A stretch of 64,000 bases of DNA from Reyranella sp. (lineage in GTDB: Bacteria; Pseudomonadota; Alphaproteobacteria; Reyranellales; Reyranellaceae). The notes beneath the pieces were generated by a model. That model saw only the letters and a program-made list of their open reading frames with translations, ran no database searches and was not told where the DNA came from. The position numbers and the translations under genes were made by a program. The stretch lies in assembly GCA_021732285.1 (NCBI GenBank), contig JAKFVH010000149.1, positions 1 to 64,000 of the forward strand. The letters are read 5' to 3'. Shown here one piece after another: positions 57,346 through 64,000 of the stretch. Numbering within the stretch: position 1 is the first letter of the stretch; each line of letters begins with the position of its first letter.

Positions 57346-58638
57346 ATGCTCGAGCAGGTCTTCAAGCTCAGCGAGAACAAGACCAACGTCCGGACCGAGA
57401 TCGTGGCCGGGATCACGACCTTCCTGACCATGGCCTACATCATCTTCGTCAACCCGGCGATCCTGGCCGAGGCCAAGATGCCGTTCGGCGCGGTGTTCGC
57501 GGCGACCTGCGTGGCCGCCGCCATCGGCTGCTTCCTGATGGCCTTCCTGGCCAACTACCCGATCGCGCTCGCGCCCGGCATGGGGCTCAACGCCTACTTC
57601 GCCTTCGGCGTGGTCGGCGGCATGGGCCATAGCTGGCAGGTGGCGCTGGGCTGCGTCTTCATCTCGGGCGTCATCTTCTTCATCATCAGCGTGCTGCCGC
57701 TGCGCGAATGGATCGTCAACGCCATCCCGATGTCGCTCAAGATGGCGATCGCCGCCGGCATCGGCCTGTTCCTGGCCCTGATCGCGCTCAAGAACTCCGG
57801 CATCGTCGTCGCCCATCCGGCGACCCTGGTGACGCACGGCAACCTCACCAGCTTCCCGGTCGTCATGGCGACCCTGGGCTTCTTCCTGATCGTCGCCCTC
57901 GAACGCTTCCGCGTCATGGGCGGCGTGATCATCGGCATCCTGGTCGTGACCATCATCGCCATCGCCGCCGGCCAGCAGAAGTTCGGCGGAATCTTCGACA
58001 CGCCACCCTCGCTCGCGCCGGTGTTCCTGCAGATGGATCTCGCCGGCGCGATGAAGGTCGGGCTGGTGACCGTGGTCTTCGCCTTCCTGTTCGTCGACCT
58101 GTTCGACAACACCGGAACGCTGATCGCGCTCGCCCATCGCGGCGGCTTCATGCGGCCGGACGGCACGGTGCCGCGCCTGCGCGGCGCCCTGGTCGCCGAC
58201 AGCGGGGCGGCGATGATCGGCGCCGCCGTCGGCACCTCGACGACGACGAGCTACATCGAGAGCGCCTCGGGCATCAACTCGGGCGGCCGGACCGGCCTCA
58301 CCGCGGCGACCGTCGCCATCCTCTTCCTGCTGGCGCTGTTCGTGGCGCCGCTCGCCGGCTCGATCCCCGCCTACGCCACGGCGCCGGCGCTGTTCTACGT
58401 CGCCTGCCTGATGGTGCGCAGTCTCACCGAGGTGGACTGGGACGACATCACCGAGGCAGCACCCGCCGTCGTCACGGCGATCACGATGCCCTTCACCTTC
58501 TCGATCGCCGAAGGCATCGCGTTTGGATTCATTTCGTACGGCGCGATCAAGGTCGCGACCGGACGCTATCGCGACGTTCATCCGGCAGTCGGAATTCTCG
58601 CTGTGTTGTTCGTGATCAAGTACGTGGTCATCGGATGA
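57346..58638 (+). CDS. NCS2-family permease (AzgA-like purine transporter)
   Basis: 430 residues, about 13 membrane segments. The AzgA subgroup is shown by TEIVAGITTFLTMAYIIFVN, APGMGLNAYFAFGVV, LFDNTGTLIALAHRGGFM and SGAAMIGAAVGTSTTTSYIE. Such proteins import adenine, guanine or hypoxanthine by proton symport. GGGGGAG lies ahead of the ATG. It is the only plus-strand gene in the last 27 kb and is divergent from proS, so it may be a later arrival in the conserved block. Confidence 0.92.
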   Translation: MLEQVFKLSENKTNVRTEIVAGITTFLTMAYIIFVNPAILAEAKMPFGAVFAATCVAAAIGCFLMAFLANYPIALAPGMGLNAYFAFGVVGGMGHSWQVALGCVFISGVIFFIISVLPLREWIVNAIPMSLKMAIAAGIGLFLALIALKNSGIVVAHPATLVTHGNLTSFPVVMATLGFFLIVALERFRVMGGVIIGILVVTIIAIAAGQQKFGGIFDTPPSLAPVFLQMDLAGAMKVGLVTVVFAFLFVDLFDNTGTLIALAHRGGFMRPDGTVPRLRGALVADSGAAMIGAAVGTSTTTSYIESASGINSGGRTGLTAATVAILFLLALFVAPLAGSIPAYATAPALFYVACLMVRSLTEVDWDDITEAAPAVVTAITMPFTFSIAEGIAFGFISYGAIKVATGRYRDVHPAVGILAVLFVIKYVVIG

Positions 58639-58663
58639 TCACATCGCGAGCGCGGACATTTGT

Positions 58664-58693
58664 TTGTTGTCGAACGATCTCCGCGCTTACAAT
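58664..58693 (+). promoter_or_regulatory. Promoter of the candidate ncRNA
   Basis: TTGTTG (58664-58669), 18-base spacer, TACAAT (58688-58693), a good -10. Transcription would start near 58700, 62 bases past the end of the permease gene. Confidence 0.55.
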
Positions 58694-58699
58694 TGTTCT

Positions 58700-58868
58700 A
58701 ATTGAAAGCGGGCGATCGAAAGAAAAGGTCTTGGCAAGACGCTGGCTTCCGGCTAAGTAGCCTGGGTCTTGGGCACAGCCCGAGTTTAGGGAGGAGAGCA
58801 GCGCAAGCTGCCTGTGACGAGTTTCGGGGGTAGAGGGACGGCGGGCCAAGAGCCCGCTGTTTCTTTTT
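58700..58868 (+). ncRNA. Candidate structured small RNA, about 165 nt, class unassigned
   Basis: No open frame, but dense hairpins in order: GTCTT-GGC-AAGAC (58728-58740), GGCT-AAGT-AGCC (58751-58762), CTTGGGC-ACA-GCCCGAG (58768-58784), GCAGC-GCAA-GCTGC with a GNRA loop (58798-58811), and a terminator stem (58841-58857) followed by TGTTTCTTTTT. The 5' end AGCGGGC (58707-58713) can pair with GCCCGCT (58852-58858), which would close the whole molecule and compete with the terminator hairpin. Length and end-closing stem recall 6S RNA, but I do not recognise conserved 6S sequence, and it is not next to the usual 6S neighbours. SRP RNA, tmRNA and RNase P RNA motifs are absent. Confidence 0.6.
58841..58868 (+). 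terminator. Intrinsic terminator of the candidate ncRNA
   Basis: GCGGGC-CAAGA-GCCCGC followed by TGTTTCTTTTT, a textbook GC stem and U-run. The clearest rho-independent terminator in the window. Confidence 0.85.
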
Positions 58869-58887
58869 GCGCAATGGCTTAGGGATT

Positions 58888-58912
58888 GATCTTAAGAGAT
58901 TGGATTAAGATC
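58888..58912. other. AT-rich inverted repeat at the end of the DUF1467 gene
   Basis: GATCTTAA-GAGATTGGA-TTAAGATC, perfect 8-bp arms, overlapping the stop codon of the DUF1467 gene. It may help stabilise or end that transcript; no U-run follows. Confidence 0.4.
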
Positions 58913-59153
58913 ACTCGACCATCCGGCGGAAGCTGAAAACGTCCGCCTGATGGAGAAAATAGAACCCGATCCACAGCACGGCGGCGACGATCGAGGTGAT
59001 GATGGCCTTGCGCAGCAGCTGCGGCCGCTCGGGAGCGCCCCGCTCCTCGCCTTTGCCCGGATTTTCCACGCGACGCACGCCCAATGGCAGGACGGCAAAG
59101 AGGATGGTCCACCAGATCACCAGGTAGACCATGACGCCGGTGGCCCAGTTCAT
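58911..59153 (-). CDS. DUF1467 family membrane protein
   Basis: 80 residues, two membrane segments (MNWATGVMVYLVIWWTILFA and IITSIVAAVLWIGFYFL) separated by a charged loop (RRVENPGKGEERGAPERP). The conserved small alphaproteobacterial DUF1467 protein, found next to mce and proS in many genomes. Function unknown. Palindromic repeat family B separates it from mce. Confidence 0.9.
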   Translation of the reverse strand: MNWATGVMVYLVIWWTILFAVLPLGVRRVENPGKGEERGAPERPQLLRKAIITSIVAAVLWIGFYFLHQADVFSFRRMVE

Positions 59154-59164
59154 GGCCCCTCATT

Positions 59165-59311
59165 CTCCTCCCCCGTCATACGGGGGAGGATACAGGAGGG
59201 GGAAAGCCGCAAAGGCGATCTCTCGACAGATGAGATCATGATCTGAAACTTGCCTACGCCCGGTCTGTGGCTCGCCCCCTCCTGTATCCTCCCCCGCAAG
59301 CGGGGGAGGAA
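59165..59311. repeat. Palindromic repeat, family B (CTCCCCC type)
   Basis: TCCTCCCCC at the left pairs with GGGGGAGGA at the right; inner arms GGAGGATACAGGAGGGGG and CCCCCTCCTGTATCCTCC are perfectly complementary over 18 bases, with about 70 bases between. Small hairpins (CCCCCGTCATACGGGGG, CCCCCGCAAGCGGGGG) lie in each arm. Architecture parallels family A with different sequence. Confidence 0.88.
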
Positions 59312-59327
59312 AAGAAGGATGACGTGA

Positions 59328-59732
59328 TCAGACCTGCTCCAATTCGATCAGCGTGCCCGTGAAATCCTTGGGATGCAGGAACAGCACGGGCTTGTCGTGG
59401 GCGCCGATCTTGGGCTCGCCGTCGCCCAGCACGCGCGCACCCTGCGCTTTGAGCTTGTCCCGGGCGGCGTAGATGTCCTCGACCTCGTAGCAGACGTGGT
59501 GGATGCCGCCGTCGGCATTGCGCGCCAGGAAGTTGGCGATGGGCGATTTCTCGCCCAGGGGATGTAAAAGCTCGATCTTGGTGTTGGGCAGATCGACGAA
59601 CACCACGGTGACGCCATGGGCCGGCTGCGCCTTGGGCGCGCTCACCTTGGCGCCCATCACGCTGCGATAGAGCTCGGCCGCCTTGGCGAGGTCGGGCACG
59701 GCGATGGCGATGTGGTTCAGGCGTCCGATCAT
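59328..59732 (-). CDS. mce: Methylmalonyl-CoA / ethylmalonyl-CoA epimerase
   Basis: Interconverts the 2R and 2S acyl-CoA epimers in propionate or ethylmalonyl-CoA metabolism. 134 residues, vicinal-oxygen-chelate fold. RLNHIAIAVPDLAKAAELYR with the metal His, KIELLHPLG, GGIHHVCYEVEDIYAA with His, and GTLIELEQ with the last Glu. Start at MIGRLNH with GGAGAG ahead. Seventeen bases upstream of it is the end of rnj. Confidence 0.94.
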   Translation of the reverse strand: MIGRLNHIAIAVPDLAKAAELYRSVMGAKVSAPKAQPAHGVTVVFVDLPNTKIELLHPLGEKSPIANFLARNADGGIHHVCYEVEDIYAARDKLKAQGARVLGDGEPKIGAHDKPVLFLHPKDFTGTLIELEQV

Positions 59733-59748
59733 CAGGCTCTCCAAGGCT

Positions 59749-61401
59749 TTAGATGCGGACGATGTGCACGTCCGTCAACGGCTTCTTGCCGAGGTGCGCG
59801 CGGACGACGCGCCGCACGGCCTGGCGTGCCGCCTCCTCGATGCGACCATCGTCGCGCCGTTCGGCGGCGCTCAAGTCGGCCAGCATCTCGCTGAGGCCCG
59901 CCGTAATCGCCTCGCCCAGCGCCCCATCGCCGTCCTCGATGCCGCGCAGCGACACCTGGGGCGGCGCCATGGCCCGGCCACCCTTGTCGATCACCAGCGT
60001 GGCCGCGGCCGACCCGTTCCACAGAAGCTTGCGCCGCTCGCGCAGCGATTCGCCGTCGAGCGGCACCAGCCCGTCGCCGTCGCGCGCCAGCCGGCCGGCA
60101 TGGACGTGGTCGATGATCTCCGCCGGGCCGGGCGCCAGGCGGACCAGGCTGCCGTTGGGCGCCACGACCGTCTCCGGCACCTGGCAGGTCCGCGCGAGTG
60201 CCGCGTGCTCCACCATGTGGCGGATCTCGCCATGGACCGGCAGGGCGATCTTGGGGCGGATCCATTGGTAGACCCGCACCAGCTCGTCGCGCGCCGGATG
60301 GCCGGAGACGTGGATGTTGGCCTCGCTGTCTGTGATCACCTCGACGCCGCGCCCTAAAAAAGCGTTCTGCAGGCGTCCGACCGACCGCTCGTTGCCCGGG
60401 ATCACGCGCGAGGAGAAGATCGCCGTGTCGCCCTCCTCCAGCACCAGGTCGCGATGATCGCCGTTGGCGAGCTTGGCCATCGAGGCGCGTGGCTCGCCCT
60501 GGCTGCCGGTGCAGATGAACAGGACCTTTTCGCGCGGCAGGTAGCCCGCCTGCTGCTCGGGGATGCATTGTGGGAAATCGAGCAGGTAGCCGCATTCCTG
60601 CGCCGCATCGACCATGCGCTGCAGGGCACGGCCCGACAGCACGGGATGGCGGCCCGCGGCCACGGCCGCCAGCGCCACGCTCTCGACGCGGGCGAGGTTG
60701 GAGGCAAAGCAGGTGACGGCAACGCGGCACTTGGCGGTCTTCACCAGCTTCTCGAGGTTGGCGCGCACGGTCGATTCCGACCCTGCCTCGCCCTCGACGA
60801 AGACGTTGGTGCTGTCGCACACCATGGCGAGTGCCCCCTCCTCGCCGATGCGCCTGAGCACGGCTTCGTCAGTCACCTCGCCTAAGAGCGGCTCGGGGTC
60901 GATCTTCCAGTCGCCGGTGTGGAACACCGTGCCGAGCTTGGTGCGGATCGCCAGCGCATTGGGTTCTAGGATCGAGTGCGTCATGGTGATCAGCTCGAGC
61001 TCGAACGGCGGCAGGCTGAACTTGCCGCCCAATGGGATCTCGGTGATCGGCACGGCGTCCAGCAGCCCTGCCTCGGTGAGCTTGCGGCGCAGCACCGAGG
61101 CCGCGAACGGCGTGGCATAGACGGGTGCCTTCAGCCGTGGCCAGAGGTCGGCGACGGCGCCGAGATGGTCCTCGTGGGCGTGGGTCAGCACGATGCCCAA
61201 AAGGTCGGCGCGGCGTTCCTCGATGAAGGCGGGGTCGGGCATCACGACCTCGACGCCGGGCATGGTGTCGTCGGCGAAGCCGATGCCGAGGTCGATCATC
61301 AACCACTTGCCGGCATGTCCGTAGAGATTGAGGTTCATGCCGATCTCGCCCGCGCCGCCCAGCGCGAGGAACAGGAGCTCGTCTTTGCCTGGGACGGTCA
61401 T
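59749..61401 (-). CDS. rnj: Ribonuclease J
   Basis: Exo/endoribonuclease of the metallo-beta-lactamase/beta-CASP family, 550 residues. Metal site THAHEDHLGA; further ligands in VFHTGDWKIDPEP; beta-CASP motifs VSGHPARDELVR and LPVHGEIRHMVEHA. In alphaproteobacteria RNase J trims the 5' end of rRNA and some mRNAs. Start MTVPGKDELLFLALGG overlaps the coaX stop by four bases. Confidence 0.96.
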   Translation of the reverse strand: MTVPGKDELLFLALGGAGEIGMNLNLYGHAGKWLMIDLGIGFADDTMPGVEVVMPDPAFIEERRADLLGIVLTHAHEDHLGAVADLWPRLKAPVYATPFAASVLRRKLTEAGLLDAVPITEIPLGGKFSLPPFELELITMTHSILEPNALAIRTKLGTVFHTGDWKIDPEPLLGEVTDEAVLRRIGEEGALAMVCDSTNVFVEGEAGSESTVRANLEKLVKTAKCRVAVTCFASNLARVESVALAAVAAGRHPVLSGRALQRMVDAAQECGYLLDFPQCIPEQQAGYLPREKVLFICTGSQGEPRASMAKLANGDHRDLVLEEGDTAIFSSRVIPGNERSVGRLQNAFLGRGVEVITDSEANIHVSGHPARDELVRVYQWIRPKIALPVHGEIRHMVEHAALARTCQVPETVVAPNGSLVRLAPGPAEIIDHVHAGRLARDGDGLVPLDGESLRERRKLLWNGSAAATLVIDKGGRAMAPPQVSLRGIEDGDGALGEAITAGLSEMLADLSAAERRDDGRIEEAARQAVRRVVRAHLGKKPLTDVHIVRI

Positions 61402-62168
61402 TTGCGGTTGCGGCGCCAGACCTCGAGCAGGCCGAGTGACATCAAGTCGGGCTCGATCGCATCGAACAGCCCGATCTCGTCCTTGAACACGTTGGCAAGG
61501 CCACCGGTCGCAATCACCTTCATGGGCTCGCCGTATTCGGCACGGATGCGCCGGAGCAGGCTGTCGATCAGACCGACATAGCCCCAGAAGATGCCCGACT
61601 GCATGGCCGAGACGGAGCCTTTGCCGATCACCTTGGCGGGCTTCTCGACGCGGATGCGCGGCAGGCGCGCAGTCATGAGATAGAATGCCTCGACGGTGAG
61701 CTCGACCCCCGGCGCCAGCACGCCGCCGACGAAGTTTCCGTCCTTGTCGGCAATGTCGAAGGTCGTGGCGCTGCCGAAATCGACGGTGATCAGCGGCCCG
61801 CCGTACTTGGTGTGGCCCGCGATCACGCCTACAAGGCGGTCGGCGCCCGCCTCCTGGGGCCGGTCGATCAGCACCTTGATGCCGAGTTCGCAATCGGGCT
61901 CGCCCACGATCAGTATCCCGTTGCCGAAGTAGGTCTCGCACAGGCGGCGGATGTGCTGGTTCACCGGCGGCACGACGCTGGCCAGGATCGCTCCGCTGAT
62001 AGACTTGGGATCGAAGCCCTGCACATGCATGAGCTGCGTCAGCCAGGCGGCGTACTCGTCGGCCGTGCGCTTGGCCTCGGTGCGCAGCCGCCACTGCGCC
62101 ACGATGTTGTCGCCGTCGAATACGACGAACTTCGAATTGGTGTTGCCGACGTCGATCGCAAGCAGCAT
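61398..62168 (-). CDS. coaX: Type III pantothenate kinase
   Basis: First step of CoA synthesis, 256 residues. ASKHA fold: phosphate-1 MLLAIDVGNTNSKFVVFDGD, catalytic GADRLVGVIAGH with Asp, phosphate-2 TVDFGSATTFDI, adenosine motif KVIATGGLANVF. Type III enzymes are not feedback-inhibited by CoA. Between birA and rnj, the conserved order. Confidence 0.96.
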   Translation of the reverse strand: MLLAIDVGNTNSKFVVFDGDNIVAQWRLRTEAKRTADEYAAWLTQLMHVQGFDPKSISGAILASVVPPVNQHIRRLCETYFGNGILIVGEPDCELGIKVLIDRPQEAGADRLVGVIAGHTKYGGPLITVDFGSATTFDIADKDGNFVGGVLAPGVELTVEAFYLMTARLPRIRVEKPAKVIGKGSVSAMQSGIFWGYVGLIDSLLRRIRAEYGEPMKVIATGGLANVFKDEIGLFDAIEPDLMSLGLLEVWRRNRK

Positions 62169-62177
62169 ACGCCCTCC

Positions 62178-62912
62178 TCAGGCCGCGCGGCCCAACAGCT
62201 CGCCCGACACGATCCGGCGCGGGCCGGACGATGTCTCCAGCAGCAGGGCGCCCTCGTGGTCGACGCCGCCGAAGCGGCCGCGCACCAGTTCGTCGCCCAG
62301 CTTCACGTCCACTTCGGTGCCGAGCGGGCCGGCCTTGGCCAGCCAATGGGCGCGCACCGCCTCGAAGCCTTCGCGCCGCCATTCGGCCAAGCGCTGGGCA
62401 AGTGCCGCCGTGAACGCCTCGAGGGCCGCCTCGACCGAGCCGCCCAGCGCCGCGCCGGGATAACGCATCTCGGGCAGTTGGGGAGCGAATCCGACATTGA
62501 TGCCGATGCCGGCGATGACGTGCTGTACCACGCCGGTCTGGGCGATGGCGCTCTCGAGCAGGATGCCCGCGACCTTGCCGCCGTCGACCAGCACGTCGTT
62601 GGGCCATTTCACGCGCACCGCCCGGTCGGATGGCACGATGTCGGCTACGGCAAGGGCCGAGACGAAGCCGAGCTCAGCGGCACGAGCAGCCGGACAGTCG
62701 GGCCGCAGGATGGTCGAGGTGTAGAGGTTGCCCACGGGCGAGGCCCAGGCGCGGCCGCGGCGGCCCCTGCCCCCGGTCTGCTCGCGCGCCCACACGACGG
62801 TGCCCTCGGGAGCGCCGGCGTCGGCCAGGCGTGCGGCCTCGTCGTTGGTGCTGCCGACGCTTTCAAGCGCGACCAGCCGCCACCCGTCCGGCAGGACGGG
62901 CGTGGAACTCAC
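62178..62912 (-). CDS. birA: Biotin--[acetyl-CoA-carboxylase] ligase
   Basis: Attaches biotin to carboxyl-carrier proteins, 244 residues. [16 protein letters not shown], the biotinoyl-AMP loop [40 protein letters not shown] and GIGINVG are diagnostic. It lacks the N-terminal DNA-binding domain of E. coli BirA, so it is not a repressor. GTG start overlaps the nuoN stop by four bases (GTGA). Confidence 0.96.
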   Translation of the reverse strand: MSSTPVLPDGWRLVALESVGSTNDEAARLADAGAPEGTVVWAREQTGGRGRRGRAWASPVGNLYTSTILRPDCPAARAAELGFVSALAVADIVPSDRAVRVKWPNDVLVDGGKVAGILLESAIAQTGVVQHVIAGIGINVGFAPQLPEMRYPGAALGGSVEAALEAFTAALAQRLAEWRREGFEAVRAHWLAKAGPLGTEVDVKLGDELVRGRFGGVDHEGALLLETSSGPRRIVSGELLGRAA

Positions 62913-64000
62913 GGGAAGAGGCCCTTGGCAGCGGCGGCAGCGACGAGGCTGAGCGGCTGCGGCGCCAGCGAGAACACCGCCACGATGACGGCGGCGGCGA
63001 AGGCCACGACGCGGTTGACGCCGAAGACCGGCTGGTCGAGCGCCTCGCCCGGCTCGTCGAAGTACATGACCTTGACGATGCGCAGGTAGTAGTAGGACGC
63101 CACCACCGAGGCCAGCACGCCCAGCACGGCGGGCCAGTACAGCTTGGCCTCGACGGCCGCGATGAAGATGTAGAGCTTGCCCCAGAAACCGGCGAGCGGC
63201 GGGATGCCGGCCAGGGAGAACATGAAGAGCAGCAGCGCGAAGGCCATCATCGGCTGGCTGCGCGCCAGGCCGGCGAGGTCGTTGACGCCTTCGACCATGA
63301 CGCCGCGGCGCTTCATCAGCAGGATGGTGGCGAACACACCCAAGGTCATGACCAGATAGATGGCCAAATAGAAGACCACCGCCTGGATGCCCTTCTCGCT
63401 GCCGCTCGCCAAGCCGAGCAGGATGTAGCCGACATTGCCGATCGAGGAATAGGCCATCAGGCGCTTGATGTTCTGCTGGCGCAGCGCGGCAAAGGCGCCG
63501 AGCGCCATCGACAGCACCGAGGCCACGACGATGATCTGCTGCCACTGCGCGAACAAGGGCTTGAACGGGCCCATCAGGACCGAGACCAGCAGCGACATGG
63601 CGGCGATCTTGGGCGCCACGGCGAACAGCGCCGTCACCGGCGTCGGCGCGCCCTCGTAGACGTCGGGCGTCCACATGTGGAAGGGCACTGCCGAGACCTT
63701 GAAGGCGAGGCCCGCGACCACGAAGACCAGGCCGATCACGGTGCCGACCTCCGCGCCCTTGCCGTCGATCAGGGCCTTGGAGATCTCGACGAAGGCGGTG
63801 CCGCCGCAGAAGCCGTAGATCAGCGAGGCGCCGAACAGCAGCATGCCCGAAGCGACCGATCCCAGGACGAAGTATTTCACGCCCGCTTCGGTCGAGCGCA
63901 CGCTGTCGCGCTGGAAGGCGGCGACGACGTACAGAGCCAGCGATTGCAGCTCGAGCCCGACGTAGAGCGCCATCAGGTCGTTGGCCGAGATCATGAGCAT
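62909..64000 (-). CDS. nuoN: NADH-quinone oxidoreductase subunit N (5' part outside window)
   Basis: Antiporter-like proton-pumping subunit of complex I. The 363 residues present are the C-terminal part; about 110-120 N-terminal residues lie beyond the right edge. [20 protein letters not shown] contains the conserved membrane Glu; [19 protein letters not shown] and [18 protein letters not shown] are typical. Last gene of the nuo operon, coupled to birA. Confidence 0.96.
   Translation of the reverse strand: MLMISANDLMALYVGLELQSLALYVVAAFQRDSVRSTEAGVKYFVLGSVASGMLLFGASLIYGFCGGTAFVEISKALIDGKGAEVGTVIGLVFVVAGLAFKVSAVPFHMWTPDVYEGAPTPVTALFAVAPKIAAMSLLVSVLMGPFKPLFAQWQQIIVVASVLSMALGAFAALRQQNIKRLMAYSSIGNVGYILLGLASGSEKGIQAVVFYLAIYLVMTLGVFATILLMKRRGVMVEGVNDLAGLARSQPMMAFALLLFMFSLAGIPPLAGFWGKLYIFIAAVEAKLYWPAVLGVLASVVASYYYLRIVKVMYFDEPGEALDQPVFGVNRVVAFAAAVIVAVFSLAPQPLSLVAAAAAKGLFP

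Noticed and set aside
58664-58868. Assigning the ncRNA as SRP RNA, tmRNA, RNase P RNA or a riboswitch
   Set aside because: None of the conserved core sequences is visible, the length is wrong for RNase P and tmRNA, and no same-strand gene follows that a riboswitch could control.

Overview
The window is a GC-rich chromosomal segment of a Gram-negative alphaproteobacterium. The evidence is the syntenic core block nuoN-birA-coaX-rnj-mce-DUF1467 / proS-lol-dnaE-rpsB-tsf-pyrH-frr-uppS-cdsA-dxr-rseP-bamA-fabZ / gltA-gltX-comEC-lexA-moeA-moaC-trpC-trpD, a lexA promoter carrying a GAAC-N7-GAAC SOS box of the alphaproteobacterial type, and many Tat-type and Bug-type binding proteins. A Rhodospirillales or Reyranella-like soil bacterium is my best guess; the genus is inference.

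Layout. 1-16.9 kb is accessory. It holds the end of a sugar ABC transporter; an acyl-CoA synthetase divergent from an orphan Bug-type binding protein; a Bax-inhibitor-1 membrane protein; a SorC regulator divergent from a LivK-like binding protein plus a core-MetE methyltransferase, with a near-textbook palindromic operator between them; a coiled-coil membrane protein; an amidohydrolase next to the decayed tail of another; an OmpA-like lipoprotein-type protein; a serine hydrolase; and a MarR-EmrA-EmrB efflux operon whose EmrB gene is broken by a 4-bp duplication. 16.7-27.4 kb is housekeeping: trpD-trpC-moaC-moeA (overlapping genes), SOS-regulated lexA, comEC, gltX, an EamA transporter and gltA. 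27.4-36.4 kb is an island-like catabolic cluster: a LysR regulator and an ATZ/TRZ-type amidohydrolase, divergent from a seven-gene operon (SsuABC-type transporter, FAD oxidoreductase, CaiB-type CoA transferase, enoyl-CoA hydratase, 7Fe ferredoxin). 36.4-64 kb is almost all minus-strand core genes (fabZ, bamA, rseP, dxr, cdsA, uppS, frr, pyrH, tsf, rpsB, dnaE, lol genes, proS, rnj, coaX, birA, nuoN), interrupted by a VapBC/FitAB-type toxin-antitoxin pair, a purine permease and a probable unassigned structured ncRNA with its own promoter and intrinsic terminator.

Most noteworthy: (1) the catabolic cluster sits exactly where lpxD/lpxA/lpxI/lpxB are expected, and none of these is present between bamA and gltA; (2) the ~165-nt ncRNA at 58.7 kb; (3) several families of composite palindromic repeats, three copies of one family lying in intergenic spaces including inside operons; (4) a striking codon-context rule in which almost every TTA codon follows a codon ending in TT; (5) the SorC, LexA, MarR and antitoxin operators, all readable in the sequence. 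I saw no tRNA, rRNA, CRISPR array or insertion sequence.
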